From Nitrospira sp. (GTDB lineage: Bacteria > Nitrospirota > Nitrospiria > Nitrospirales > Nitrospiraceae), in contig JALDRG010000011.1 in the NCBI GenBank assembly GCA_031315995.1, forward strand, positions 1 through 64,000: a stretch of DNA of 64,000 bases. Direction: 5' to 3'. The notes beneath the pieces were generated by a model. It did not search any database and was not told the origin of the DNA. It was given only the letters and a program-made list of their open reading frames with translations. The position numbers were made by a program, and so were the translations under genes. The number at the start of each line of letters is the position of its first letter. The first letter of the stretch is position 1. Of the stretch, positions 32,229 through 41,078 are shown piece after piece.

Positions 32229-34091
32229 TCATGGTAGTTCCTCCAACACGCCTCTTCGCATGGCGTCGATCGCTCGATCGGCCGATTCCGCAAGGGAGGG
32301 GTGGGTGTGTTTCAGGGTTTTGAGCTGAGAGAGAAACTCGATCGTGCGCGCAAACAGCCGGAACATGTCGCCCTCAGCCATGGTAGTCAGGCGAGCAAGG
32401 CCGATCCAGGTCAGCGTCTGGTCCGCAACCCAGCGTTCGGTCAGGGCGGCCACATCGGCACGGAGCATCGGCGGGTCTTCGTGTGGCGCGAGACTCTCTG
32501 CCAGCTTGCGGACCTGGAACAAGAGCGTGACCAGGCCGGTACTCCCGCGTGGAAATGAGCCGGGACGATCGTCGTCATGGGCGATGCTGGCCATGACGGC
32601 GGCGAGCAGGGGCGGATCGATGGCGCCAAAGGCCTCGGCTCGGATCAGTTCCGTAATCAACAGGGAGTGGTCGATGCGAATCAAGCGCGCCCATTCGCCG
32701 TCGGCGGTGAGCTGTGCCGTGGCGTTGAGATAGCCGAAGCGCTCTAAGACGTCGATGCGTTCCTGAAACCGATGCCACAAACTGGTCTGAAGCGCTTGAA
32801 TCGATTTCATGTGCCGTTGGATTTCCTGGCGAACCCGCGACGCCCGTGGGAAATCGCGTTGGCAGGCTTGGCGTGAGGGACAAGAGGGGCAGGCAAAATC
32901 GCCGAGGGTTTGAATAATGGAACTATCGAGCGGGATGTCCTCGTGCTGATGGGCCAGGATCGGCAGAATCGGCAGCCGCGGCGGGAGATCCACCAGGTGA
33001 TGCGTCAGCTGCTCCAACGTGTGCGGGGTGCACCAGGGATAGGCCGAGGTTTCTTCGCAGTCAAACGTGCGATCGAAGACCTGGGTCACGATGGACGCGG
33101 GGCATTCGTTGAGGGAACCGCCCTCCCGCAGCAAGGTGACCATTGGGGCGTGCTGGCCCTTGCTTCGGTATTGGCGCAGGATGATGCCTCGTCCTCGAAC
33201 CAGCCCCACGACACGTCCCGGGGTGAGGAAATGCAGGCGCGCGGCGACATCGGGCGATTCCTGCCTGGCCGACGGGCCACGCGGCTTCTTCCGCTTCCGC
33301 GCCTGGTCGAACACTTGCCACTGTGTGATCCAGTCCGAGCACACCCGTGGACCGAATGGCTCCATCTCAACGCGCAGCCCGTCGAGTTTGGTTTCAAGCA
33401 CGGCCGTGCGCTGGTTCAACTGAAACTGCGCGAAGCTTTTGGCAAGAATGGACTGAATCTGTTCGCGTGGATGCGCTTTGAGCAGGTTCAACACCATCGG
33501 ATAACTGATGACGAATTGGCTGTGAATCGCTTCGGGCTGTCCAGTGAGCCCTTTGGTCAGGACGGTGAGGTCGATATAGGGCGACGGGGTGATGACGGCG
33601 AATCCGACCAGGTCCTTGCCGCGTCGGCCGGCGCGGCCGGCCAGTTGTTGAATCTCGCTGGCGGTCAGGTCGGTAAAGTCGCGTGCCTTGCGAATACTGG
33701 ATTGTGTCACGACCACGGTGCGGGCGGGAAAGTCGACGCCGGCGGCGAGGGTCGTGGTGGCAAAGACGGCATCCAGAGAACCCGTGCGCATGAGTTCTTC
33801 GACGGCGATCTTCCAGGACGGGAGGTGGCCCGCGTGATGCGCCGCCACGCCGATCCGCTGGACGGTGCCGATCAGCGGGTGTTCCGCGATGCTCGGAAAC
33901 TGTTCGGTGACCTGCGTCAAGACCCGGGCGATCTGTTCCTGTTGGGGTTTCGGTAGAACGACCTGGCTGCGCTCAAACGATTGCATCGCTTCGTCGCAGG
34001 CCCGTCTCGAGGTGAGAAAGATAATCGCAGGAGTGAGATTTCTTTGGCGGAGAGTGGCGACCAGATCAACCGGATGAATCGACGGCGGCAT
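32229..34091 (-). CDS. Ski2/HelY-like helicase, C-terminal half (RecA2 and DSHCT-like domain)
   Basis: 620 residues. It opens directly in RecA2: IIFLTSRRACDEA (motif IV region), then HHAGHLPSWK, motif V TTTLAAGVDFPARTVV, motif VI QLAGRAGRRG. The rest matches the C-terminal portion of Ski2-like helicases, including a CPSCPSRQAC cysteine cluster near residue 400 and a helical DSHCT-like end. It has no Walker A of its own, so it can act only with the RecA1 partner encoded 130 bp downstream. The start at 34091 lies inside the 3' end of glgC (26-bp overlap), with AAAGGGA upstream. Such helicases unwind RNA or structured nucleic acid. Confidence 0.85.
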   Translation of the reverse strand: MPPSIHPVDLVATLRQRNLTPAIIFLTSRRACDEAMQSFERSQVVLPKPQQEQIARVLTQVTEQFPSIAEHPLIGTVQRIGVAAHHAGHLPSWKIAVEELMRTGSLDAVFATTTLAAGVDFPARTVVVTQSSIRKARDFTDLTASEIQQLAGRAGRRGKDLVGFAVITPSPYIDLTVLTKGLTGQPEAIHSQFVISYPMVLNLLKAHPREQIQSILAKSFAQFQLNQRTAVLETKLDGLRVEMEPFGPRVCSDWITQWQVFDQARKRKKPRGPSARQESPDVAARLHFLTPGRVVGLVRGRGIILRQYRSKGQHAPMVTLLREGGSLNECPASIVTQVFDRTFDCEETSAYPWCTPHTLEQLTHHLVDLPPRLPILPILAHQHEDIPLDSSIIQTLGDFACPSCPSRQACQRDFPRASRVRQEIQRHMKSIQALQTSLWHRFQERIDVLERFGYLNATAQLTADGEWARLIRIDHSLLITELIRAEAFGAIDPPLLAAVMASIAHDDDRPGSFPRGSTGLVTLLFQVRKLAESLAPHEDPPMLRADVAALTERWVADQTLTWIGLARLTTMAEGDMFRLFARTIEFLSQLKTLKHTHPSLAESADRAIDAMRRGVLEELP

Positions 34092-35304
34092 GCAGTTTCA
34101 TTCCCTTTGAGATGACCACCAATCCGGAATCGGTGACTTTGAAACGTTGACGATCGGCCACCGGGTCGAAGCCGATCACGGTGTTGGGGGGGATGATGAC
34201 GTCTTTGTCGATGATCGCGCGTCGAATGCGGGCATGTTCGCCGATGACCACGTTTTCCATCAAGACGGACTCCCGCACATCGGCATGGTCGTGCACGCGA
34301 ACGTTCGGCGAGAGGACCGAGTTCTGCACGCGCCCGCCGGAAATGATGCAGCCGCCGCACACGATGGAGTCCAGCGCGACTCCCATCCGGCCCCCCTGAA
34401 AGTCCTGGGCGAAGACGAACTTGGCGGGCGGGAACTGTCCCTGGTAGGTGCGGATGGGCCACTGCTCGTCGTACAAATTGAAGAGCGGATCGACCGCGAC
34501 CAGATCCATGTTCGCTTCCCAGTAGGCGTCGAGCGTCCCGATGTCGCGCCAGTATTTCACGGCCTTTTTGTTTTCATCTTGAAACTTGAAGGCGTAGACC
34601 CGGTTTTCTTTGATCATGCGGGGAATGATGTTTTTCCCGAAATCGTGTTTCGTGCCCTCTTTCGCGTCGCGGATGAGCTGCTCGCGCACGACCTCCGTCC
34701 GAAACAGGTAGATGCCCATCGAGACGAAGGCTTGCGACGGATCACCGGGAATGTGTGAGGGCTTCTCCGGCTTCTCATCGAAGCTCAAAATTCGCCGGTC
34801 TTCATCCACTGCGATGACGCCGAATCGATTGGCATCGGCCAGCGGTGTTTCGATCGCGCCGACGATCGCATCCGCCTGCTTCTCGATCAGCAGGTTGTAC
34901 ATGTCGGCATAGTTCATCTTATAGATGTGATCCCCGGCCAGAATCAGAAGGAACTCAGGAAGATCATTGTCCAGCAGGAACAGATTCTGAAACACGGCAT
35001 CGGCGGTGCCGCGATACCACTCTTCGCTGATGCGTTGCTGCGGTGGAACCGAGGCGATGTATTCGCCCAGTTCCAGATTCATGATATTCCATCCGGTGCG
35101 GATATGCCGGTCGAGAGAATGGGATTTATATTGGATCAGCACGGCGATCTGGCGCAGCCCGGAGTTCAGACAATTACTGAGCGTGAAGTCGATGATGCGG
35201 TATTTCCCGCCGAACGGAACGGCTGGCTTCGCGCGCTGATCCGTGAGGGGATGCAAGCGTTCGCCTTTTCCACCGGCCAGCACCATGGTAAAGATCTTTG
35301 GCAT
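34066..35304 (-). CDS. glgC: Glucose-1-phosphate adenylyltransferase (ADP-glucose pyrophosphorylase)
   Basis: 412 residues from the ATG at 35304, standard GlgC length. Sequence landmarks: VLAGGKGERLHPLTDQRAKPAVPFGGKYRIIDFTL split over the nucleotide-binding loop, GTADAVFQN, LILAGDHIYKMNY, and a C-terminal left-handed beta-helix (IVCGGCIISGGRVQNSVLSPNVRV). It makes ADP-glucose from ATP and glucose-1-phosphate, the committed step of glycogen synthesis. The last 26 bases overlap the helicase C-half gene. A longer frame to 35862 is spurious. Confidence 0.96.
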   Translation of the reverse strand: MPKIFTMVLAGGKGERLHPLTDQRAKPAVPFGGKYRIIDFTLSNCLNSGLRQIAVLIQYKSHSLDRHIRTGWNIMNLELGEYIASVPPQQRISEEWYRGTADAVFQNLFLLDNDLPEFLLILAGDHIYKMNYADMYNLLIEKQADAIVGAIETPLADANRFGVIAVDEDRRILSFDEKPEKPSHIPGDPSQAFVSMGIYLFRTEVVREQLIRDAKEGTKHDFGKNIIPRMIKENRVYAFKFQDENKKAVKYWRDIGTLDAYWEANMDLVAVDPLFNLYDEQWPIRTYQGQFPPAKFVFAQDFQGGRMGVALDSIVCGGCIISGGRVQNSVLSPNVRVHDHADVRESVLMENVVIGEHARIRRAIIDKDVIIPPNTVIGFDPVADRQRFKVTDSGLVVISKGMKLHAAVDSSG

Positions 35305-35448
35305 AGATAGGCCGATTGTAGCAGGACGACCGATGAATAGAAAGGATGCAGAATGATTGACTTCAACTCCATCTCGGATGATACTACGATTCAACGTGCG
35401 CCCCCGACAGCCGATCGGGCTCAGTACGGAACTTGTGGAGGAGCGGAC

Positions 35449-35727
35449 ATGAAGAAACAGAATGCCCGTCGCGCGGTCGTCAAACCCGATATCGAGGCCG
35501 CCAATCCGATGATGGAAATGGTCTGGCGGCTGGAACGGTTGGAGCGACAGGTGCAGCGCTTGTCCGAGCTCGTGCGCAACCATGCCGAAGACAATGATCG
35601 GCTCGTGCGGATTGTCGCGGAGGATCGTGACGTGATTCGCCGTGAACTCTTGCGGAAACATGAACATCGGGTGCGGGTGCGCAAGCACTTGCGCGATGTC
35701 AGTTCGAAAGTCGACTTGGAGCATTGA
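35449..35727 (+). CDS. Small coiled-coil protein
   Basis: 92 residues from the ATG at 35449 preceded by GTGGAGGAGCGGAC. Mostly one charged amphipathic helix (MMEMVWRLERLERQVQRLSEL...DRLVRIVAEDRDVIRREL), a probable coiled coil, with a basic end. No membrane segment. It is 40 bp before the potA gene on the same strand and may be co-transcribed. Function unknown. Confidence 0.65.
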   Translation: MKKQNARRAVVKPDIEAANPMMEMVWRLERLERQVQRLSELVRNHAEDNDRLVRIVAEDRDVIRRELLRKHEHRVRVRKHLRDVSSKVDLEH

Positions 35728-35766
35728 GCCGTGGCGCTCCGCGCGGCGGTCTGAATCCAGCCTTTG

Positions 35767-36906
35767 ATGGCCACCTCTTCCACTCCTCCGTTCCTCGCTT
35801 CCGACCAGTCTCTTTCCCCGACACCTTCGACGATCGACGTGCGTGGAATCGTGCGTCGCCACGGTGCGGTCCTGGCCGTGGATCAGGTGAGCTTCCAGGT
35901 GCGCCGGGGCGAATTTTTCTCCCTTCTCGGTCCGAGCGGTGCGGGAAAAACCTCCGTGCTGCGCATGTTGGCCGGGTTTGAAGATCCGGATGAAGGCGAT
36001 CTGCTCATCGACGGCCGGTCGATGCTCGGGGTACCGCCGAATCGCAGGCCGGTGAACCTAGTATTTCAATCTTACGCGTTGTTTCCGCATCTCACCGTCT
36101 TCGACAATGTGGCTTTCGGCTTGAAGATGCGGCGGGTTGCCTCCACGCTCATCGAGGCGCAGGTGCGCCAGGCGTTGACGATGGTCAAGTTGTTCGGCAA
36201 GGAGGCGCGGCGGCCGGCTCAATTGTCGGGCGGCGAACAGCAGCGAGTGGCGTTGGCGCGGGCGTTGGTGAACAAGCCTGCGGTGGTGTTGCTCGATGAA
36301 CCGTTGGCGGCGCTGGATCAGCAACTGCGGCAAGCCATGCAGGTAGAGTTGAAGTCTATCCAGCAGCAGGCGGGTCTGACTTGCGTGTGTGTGACGCATC
36401 ATCAGGAAGAAGCGATGATGATGTCGGATCGAATCGCGGTGATGCATCAGGGGCGCATGTGGCAAGTCGGCAGCCCACGCGAAGTATACGAACGGCCTTG
36501 TAATCTGTTCGTCTCGCGATTTCTCGGCGTCTCGAATGAATTGCCGGGCCGGATCGGCGCGCCGATCGGGGAGGACCGCCTGTTTCAACCGATCGATGCC
36601 GACCAGCCGCCGCTCACGGTGCGGACCCTGACTTCTGAGCAGGCCGGCCGTCCGGCCACCCTCTCGCTTCGGCCGGAGCAGCTCCGGATGGCGCGTGAAC
36701 GGCCGGCGACGTCCGGTCCAGTGCTCTCCGGCCGGATTGAGAAGGTGTTGTTCGCCGGGAGCGACACCAAGTATTTGGTTCGAGTCGGTCCCGAACGCGT
36801 CTGGGAAACCAGGATGACCTCAGACGCATCGCTGCCGTCGTTCGCGGCGGGAGACCCGGTGTTTCTCCACTGGTCCTTGCCTGATGGACGGTTGTTCTTC
36901 GAGTGA
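35767..36906 (+). CDS. potA: Spermidine/putrescine-type ABC transporter ATPase
   Basis: 379 residues from the ATG at 35767 (a TTG at 35764 is less likely). ABC ATPase with Walker A GPSGAGKT, Q-loop VFQSYALFPHLTV, signature LSGGEQQRVALARAL, Walker B VVLLDEP and switch His in VTHHQEEA, then a C-terminal TOBE/MOP-like domain (LSLRPEQLRM; GRIEKVLFAGSDTKYLV). Followed immediately by potB, potC and potD homologues with overlapping or abutting genes, which makes polyamine uptake the likely function; related systems move other small cations. Confidence 0.92.
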   Translation: MATSSTPPFLASDQSLSPTPSTIDVRGIVRRHGAVLAVDQVSFQVRRGEFFSLLGPSGAGKTSVLRMLAGFEDPDEGDLLIDGRSMLGVPPNRRPVNLVFQSYALFPHLTVFDNVAFGLKMRRVASTLIEAQVRQALTMVKLFGKEARRPAQLSGGEQQRVALARALVNKPAVVLLDEPLAALDQQLRQAMQVELKSIQQQAGLTCVCVTHHQEEAMMMSDRIAVMHQGRMWQVGSPREVYERPCNLFVSRFLGVSNELPGRIGAPIGEDRLFQPIDADQPPLTVRTLTSEQAGRPATLSLRPEQLRMARERPATSGPVLSGRIEKVLFAGSDTKYLVRVGPERVWETRMTSDASLPSFAAGDPVFLHWSLPDGRLFFE

Positions 36907-37799
36907 CTATGCCGGATCACGATAGGGCGTCTTCCCAGGCGCCTGGCCGGTCGTCGTGCCGCTCCTGTTGGCTGGCCGCTCCTGGTTTGCTGTGGATGGG
37001 CTTGTTTTTTCTGGCGCCGCTCGGCTTGGTGTTCGCGATCAGCTTTGCCTCACGCGGCACCTACGGCGGCATTGTGTGGGAATTCACGGCGGCGAATTAC
37101 TTGGATCTCTTGCATCCGCTGTACGGCAAGATTCTCGGGCAGTCGCTGTGGTACGCGAGTCTCACCACGGCGATTTGCTTCGTGCTGGGTTTTCCGCTCG
37201 CCTATGTGATCGCTCGGAGTCCAGCCCGGTGGCAGCCGGTGCTGTTGCTCCTGGTGATGTTGCCCTTCTGGACCAACTTTCTCGTGCGCACCTACGCCTG
37301 GATGATTCTGCTGCGCCAAGACGGTCTTGCCAATCGCTTCTTAATGGGTCTCGGGGTCGTGGACGCTCCGCTGGAACTGCTCTATACGCCGACCGCCGTC
37401 GTGATCGGCCTGGTGTATAGCTACCTTCCCTTCATGGTCCTCCCGCTCTATGTCGCCGTGGAACGTCTGGATCCTCTCTTGGTGGAGGCCGCCTGGGATC
37501 TCTACGCCTCGCGTTGGTCGGTCTTCACGCGGGTGGTGGTTCCTCTCACGATGCCGGGCATCGTCGGCGGCTGTGTCCTGGTGTTCATCCCGTCGATCGG
37601 CGCGTTCATTACGCCGGACCTGCTGGGCGGGGCGCGCAGCATGATGATCGGAAATCTCATTCAGCACGAGTATTTGGTCGTGCGTGACTGGCCGTTGGGA
37701 TCGGCGGTTTCTTTCGTCCTGATGGCGATCGTCATGGCCGCGGTCGTCCTGTATTACCGCCACGCGGATCGGACAGCCGAGGCGTTGGAGGGGCGATGA
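36903..37799 (+). CDS. potB: Polyamine-type ABC transporter permease
   Basis: 298 residues with six membrane helices and the permease EAA loop LVEAAWDLYASRWSVFTRVVVPLTMPGI. The GTG at 36903 overlaps the potA stop (GTGA); ATG 36909 is an alternative. It overlaps potC by four bases. Confidence 0.92.
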   Translation: MTMPDHDRASSQAPGRSSCRSCWLAAPGLLWMGLFFLAPLGLVFAISFASRGTYGGIVWEFTAANYLDLLHPLYGKILGQSLWYASLTTAICFVLGFPLAYVIARSPARWQPVLLLLVMLPFWTNFLVRTYAWMILLRQDGLANRFLMGLGVVDAPLELLYTPTAVVIGLVYSYLPFMVLPLYVAVERLDPLLVEAAWDLYASRWSVFTRVVVPLTMPGIVGGCVLVFIPSIGAFITPDLLGGARSMMIGNLIQHEYLVVRDWPLGSAVSFVLMAIVMAAVVLYYRHADRTAEALEGR

Positions 37800-38569
37800 G
37801 GAGGGGATGGGCCGGTCTCAGCGTCGTCAGCATTCTAGTCATGGTGTTTCTCTATGGACCGATTCTCGTGCTGGTGCTCTATTCATTTAACGCCGCCCAT
37901 CTGTCGATGGCCTGGCGAGGGACCACCCTCAAATGGTATGCGGCGCTCCTGCACGACGACGCGCTGCTCGCCGCCACGGCGAATAGTCTGCTCATTGCCC
38001 TGGTGTCCACCTTCGGGGCCATGTGTCTGGGCGGTCTGCTGGCACTGGGTATGGAACAGATGCCCCACCGTCGACAGCGGATGATCGAAGGCGGGCTGGT
38101 GCTGCCGCTGGTCATTCCGGAAGTGATGATGGGCGTGGCGCTGATGCTCTTCTTCGTGATGCTCAAGCTGCCGCTCGGGATTCTCACCGTGATGCTCGGG
38201 CACATCGTGTTCAATGTGCCGCTGGTGACTATCATGATCCGCACGCGTTTGCGCAAACTCGACCCGGCCTTGCGCGAAGCCGCAGCTGATTTGGGGGCGG
38301 ATTCCTGGCAGGTCTTCCGGTATGTCACCTTGCCGTTGCTGCGGCCGGCGATCTGGGGCGCCGTGCTCGTGGCCTTCACCGTCTCGCTCGATGATTTTCT
38401 GGTGACGTTCTTCACCGCCGGTCCCGGTGCGACGACCTTGCCGCTGAAGGTCTATTCGATGATCAAATCCGGTGTGACTCCTGAGATCAACGCGCTGTCC
38501 GCGTTGCTGCTGCTTATTTCGATGGCCTGTGTCGCCCTCTCCCTTCATGTGCAACGTCGCGAGGTCTGA
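37796..38569 (+). CDS. potC: Polyamine-type ABC transporter permease
   Basis: 257 residues, six helices, EAA loop REAAADLGADSWQVFRYVTLPLLRPAI. Starts within the potB stop (ATGAG) and ends immediately before the potD start. Forms the heterodimeric membrane channel with the potB product. Confidence 0.92.
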   Translation: MRRGWAGLSVVSILVMVFLYGPILVLVLYSFNAAHLSMAWRGTTLKWYAALLHDDALLAATANSLLIALVSTFGAMCLGGLLALGMEQMPHRRQRMIEGGLVLPLVIPEVMMGVALMLFFVMLKLPLGILTVMLGHIVFNVPLVTIMIRTRLRKLDPALREAAADLGADSWQVFRYVTLPLLRPAIWGAVLVAFTVSLDDFLVTFFTAGPGATTLPLKVYSMIKSGVTPEINALSALLLLISMACVALSLHVQRREV

Positions 38570-39640
38570 ATGAAGACTGGCCGTCAACGGATTGGACTCC
38601 GGCTGTTCTGCCTGCTCGCGCTGGTCGGAGGGCTGCCGGGTTGTGAGCCGAGTCCGGAGGCGAACCCGGCAGAGTCCCGACCGGTCCTGCATTACTTCAC
38701 CTGGTCCGACTATGTGGGGCCGGAGATTATCCAGGAATTCGAACGGCGGGAACGGGTGAAGGTGGTGGTCGATACGTTCAGCAGCAACGAAGAGTTGCTG
38801 GCGAAGCTGCAAAGCGGGGCCACTGGGTATGATGTGGCGGTGCCGTCGGACTTTATGGTGGCGATCATGATCCAGCAGGGTCTGCTTAGTGAATTGGACC
38901 GTCAGGAGTTGCCTCATGCGGCCCTCTTGGAGCCACACCTGCAGGCCCTCCCGTTCGATCCGGCAGGACGCTATTCGGTGCCGTATCTCTGGGGGACGGT
39001 GGGAATCGGATACGATTCCGCAGTGATCCCGACGCCGCCGGACAGTTGGACCATTTTATGGGACCCGCAGTATAAAGGCCGCATCAGTATGTTGAACGAC
39101 CAGCGGGAAGTCTTCGGCGCGGTGTTGCGTTCCATGGGTCAGACGATGAACAGCACGGATCCGCAGGTGATCGAGGCGGCGAAGGAACGATTGCTGCAGC
39201 AGAAGCCCTTGGTGAAGACCTATACGAGCGATCACTACGATCAGTTGTTGGCTTCGGGCGAGGTCGTGTTAGCGCATGGATGGGGAGGGCCCGTGGCCCG
39301 CGCCATGGCCGAGCGGCCTTCCATTCGGTATGTGGTGCCGAAGGAGGGGGCGACCCTGTGGGCCGATTGTCTGGTGGTGCTCCGGACCGCGCCGCACAAA
39401 CAGTTGGCGATGCGCTTTATCAACTATTTGATGGAGCCGGAAGTGGCGGCACGCACCTCGGAGCGGCTGCGTTTTGCGTCCACCTCCCGGCAAGCTCGGG
39501 AATTGGTCGCCGCATCGGCCAGAGACAATCCGGCGGTCTATCCGCCGCCCGATCAACTCGACCGACTGGAATGGATGCAGGATGTCGGGAGAGGGATACG
39601 ACTCTACGACCGGGCGTGGACGGAACTGAAAATGCGGTGA
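38570..39640 (+). CDS. potD: Polyamine-type ABC transporter substrate-binding lipoprotein
   Basis: 356 residues. The N-terminal signal ends in a lipobox (GLPGC, Cys at ~25), so this is lipid-anchored rather than a free periplasmic protein. Family landmarks: LHYFTWSDYVGPEIIQEFE, GYDVAVPSDFMVA, GTVGIGYDS, WDPQYKGRISML, and YLMEPEVAARTS near the end. It begins one base after potC stops and completes the potABCD operon. PotD and PotF cannot be separated by eye, so spermidine versus putrescine is not settled. Confidence 0.92.
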   Translation: MKTGRQRIGLRLFCLLALVGGLPGCEPSPEANPAESRPVLHYFTWSDYVGPEIIQEFERRERVKVVVDTFSSNEELLAKLQSGATGYDVAVPSDFMVAIMIQQGLLSELDRQELPHAALLEPHLQALPFDPAGRYSVPYLWGTVGIGYDSAVIPTPPDSWTILWDPQYKGRISMLNDQREVFGAVLRSMGQTMNSTDPQVIEAAKERLLQQKPLVKTYTSDHYDQLLASGEVVLAHGWGGPVARAMAERPSIRYVVPKEGATLWADCLVVLRTAPHKQLAMRFINYLMEPEVAARTSERLRFASTSRQARELVAASARDNPAVYPPPDQLDRLEWMQDVGRGIRLYDRAWTELKMR

Positions 39641-39682
39641 CCTGAAACCATCGGTTTTGTTTCAAACGTACTCAAGAATCGG

Positions 39683-39688
39683 TATAAT
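39683..39688 (+). promoter_or_regulatory. Candidate sigma-70 -10 box for the RND efflux operon
   Basis: A perfect TATAAT, 38 nt before the ATG at 39726. A weak -35 (TTTCAA or TTCAAA) lies 16-17 nt upstream. This argues that translation does not begin at the ATG of 39687, which is inside the box. Confidence 0.4.
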
Positions 39689-39725
39689 GCGCTCACTATC
39701 CTCGTTTGTTCGATCTTCCTGCACG

Positions 39726-41078
39726 ATGCACGACGACATGCTCCATTACAGAGGCGGTCTCAGCGTAGATGCGCCCATATTGACCCTGGCCTGCCGTGCC
39801 TGGCTGGTGATCGGCCTGCTGGGCCTGCTGCTGATCGGTGGCGGTTCGGGAGAGGCCGCTGAGCCGCTCCGAGCCGAACCGGTTGCTCCGCCGGCGGTTC
39901 GCCTGAACCTATCCGAGGCGATGGCCCTGTTCCTGAAACAGAACCTGGATTTGCTCATTGCCAAGTACGGTATCGAGTCGAGCAAAGGGCAGCAGATTAC
40001 GGCGCGGCTGTTTCCGAATCCGGTGGCGCAGATCGGGAGCGTCGCGTCGTTCACGCAAGGCAATACGCTGGCGAAGACCGGCGGCCTCACGATGCAGGTG
40101 CAGCAGTTGTTTGAACTGGCCGGTAAGCGCGGGTACCGCATCGAAAGCGCCGGGTTCGGCGTGCAGTCGACGGAAGCGGATTTTGAAGATGCCGTCCGGC
40201 AATTGGGCTTTACGATTAAGGATGCCTACTATCGCGTGCTGATGGCGCAGCGCCGGCTGGCGTTGGCGGAAGAAAACCGCGATCGGTTCGCGCGTATTTT
40301 GGATGTCAACACGATCCGGTTCAAGAAGGGCTACATCGCGGAGGTCGATCTGATCCGGATTCGACTTCAAGTGGTCGATTTCCATGCGCAAGTGATCGAG
40401 GCGATCCAGGAAGGCGAGTCGGCGAGGGCGGATCTCCGTCAGCTCCTACGGCTCTCTCCCGCGTCGAAACTGGAGTTGACGACGGAAATGGACTACCGCC
40501 GGGTGGATCCCGATATGGGGAGGCTCAGATCGGTGGCCCTGGAAGTTCGTCCCGATATCAAGAGCCGGCGGGCGGCGCTGATGCAGCGCGAGTCGGATTT
40601 GAAATTGGCCAAGGCCTTTCGGGTTCCGGATGTGACGATCGGCGCGGGGTACTCGGTGCAAGGTCCGCGCGGTCCCGACAACCAGCAGATGGGGATCTTG
40701 AACCTCGGCGTGCCCTTGCCGCTGTTCAACCGCAACCAGGGTGGGATCGTCCAGGCTGAAGTCGGCGTGCAATCGGCGCAGGCTGAATTGGATCGCACGG
40801 TCAACCAAGTTGAAAACCAGGTCGATGTGGCCTACCGCAATCTGCTCCAGAGTCGCCGGCTGGTGGAAGCCTACCTGGCCGGCGTGCTGGACGATGCCCG
40901 CTCCACCTTCACCATCGTCGAGCGGGCCTATGAACGGGGAGGGGCCACCATTCTGGATCTCCTCGATGCCGCCCGGACGTCCCGTACCATTCAGCAGAAT
41001 TTCATCGAAGCCCTCTTCTCCTATCAGCGCAATTTGTTCCAATTGGAAAGTTCGGTCGGCCGGGAGATTACGTCATGA
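39726..41078 (+). CDS. Outer-membrane efflux protein, CzcC/TolC family
   Basis: About 450 residues from the ATG at 39726 (other starts 39687 or 39738 are possible). Signal-like hydrophobic stretch ending GSGEAAEP, then two TolC-type repeats of long helices (LNLSEAMALFLKQNLDLL; GMGILNLGVPLPLFNRNQG-type strand; VERAYERGGATILDLLDAARTS). It forms the outer-membrane duct for the RND pump encoded by the next two genes. Its stop overlaps the start of the membrane-fusion gene (ATGA). Confidence 0.9.
   Translation: MHDDMLHYRGGLSVDAPILTLACRAWLVIGLLGLLLIGGGSGEAAEPLRAEPVAPPAVRLNLSEAMALFLKQNLDLLIAKYGIESSKGQQITARLFPNPVAQIGSVASFTQGNTLAKTGGLTMQVQQLFELAGKRGYRIESAGFGVQSTEADFEDAVRQLGFTIKDAYYRVLMAQRRLALAEENRDRFARILDVNTIRFKKGYIAEVDLIRIRLQVVDFHAQVIEAIQEGESARADLRQLLRLSPASKLELTTEMDYRRVDPDMGRLRSVALEVRPDIKSRRAALMQRESDLKLAKAFRVPDVTIGAGYSVQGPRGPDNQQMGILNLGVPLPLFNRNQGGIVQAEVGVQSAQAELDRTVNQVENQVDVAYRNLLQSRRLVEAYLAGVLDDARSTFTIVERAYERGGATILDLLDAARTSRTIQQNFIEALFSYQRNLFQLESSVGREITS

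Noticed and set aside
31025..34091. Helicase broken by a simple frameshift or stop
   Set aside because: The C-terminal half lies upstream of the N-terminal half on the same strand, so restoring one frame cannot give a normal protein.
37883..38938. Large minus-strand open frame opposite potC/potD
   Set aside because: His/Gln/Arg-rich shadow of strongly supported plus-strand transporter genes.
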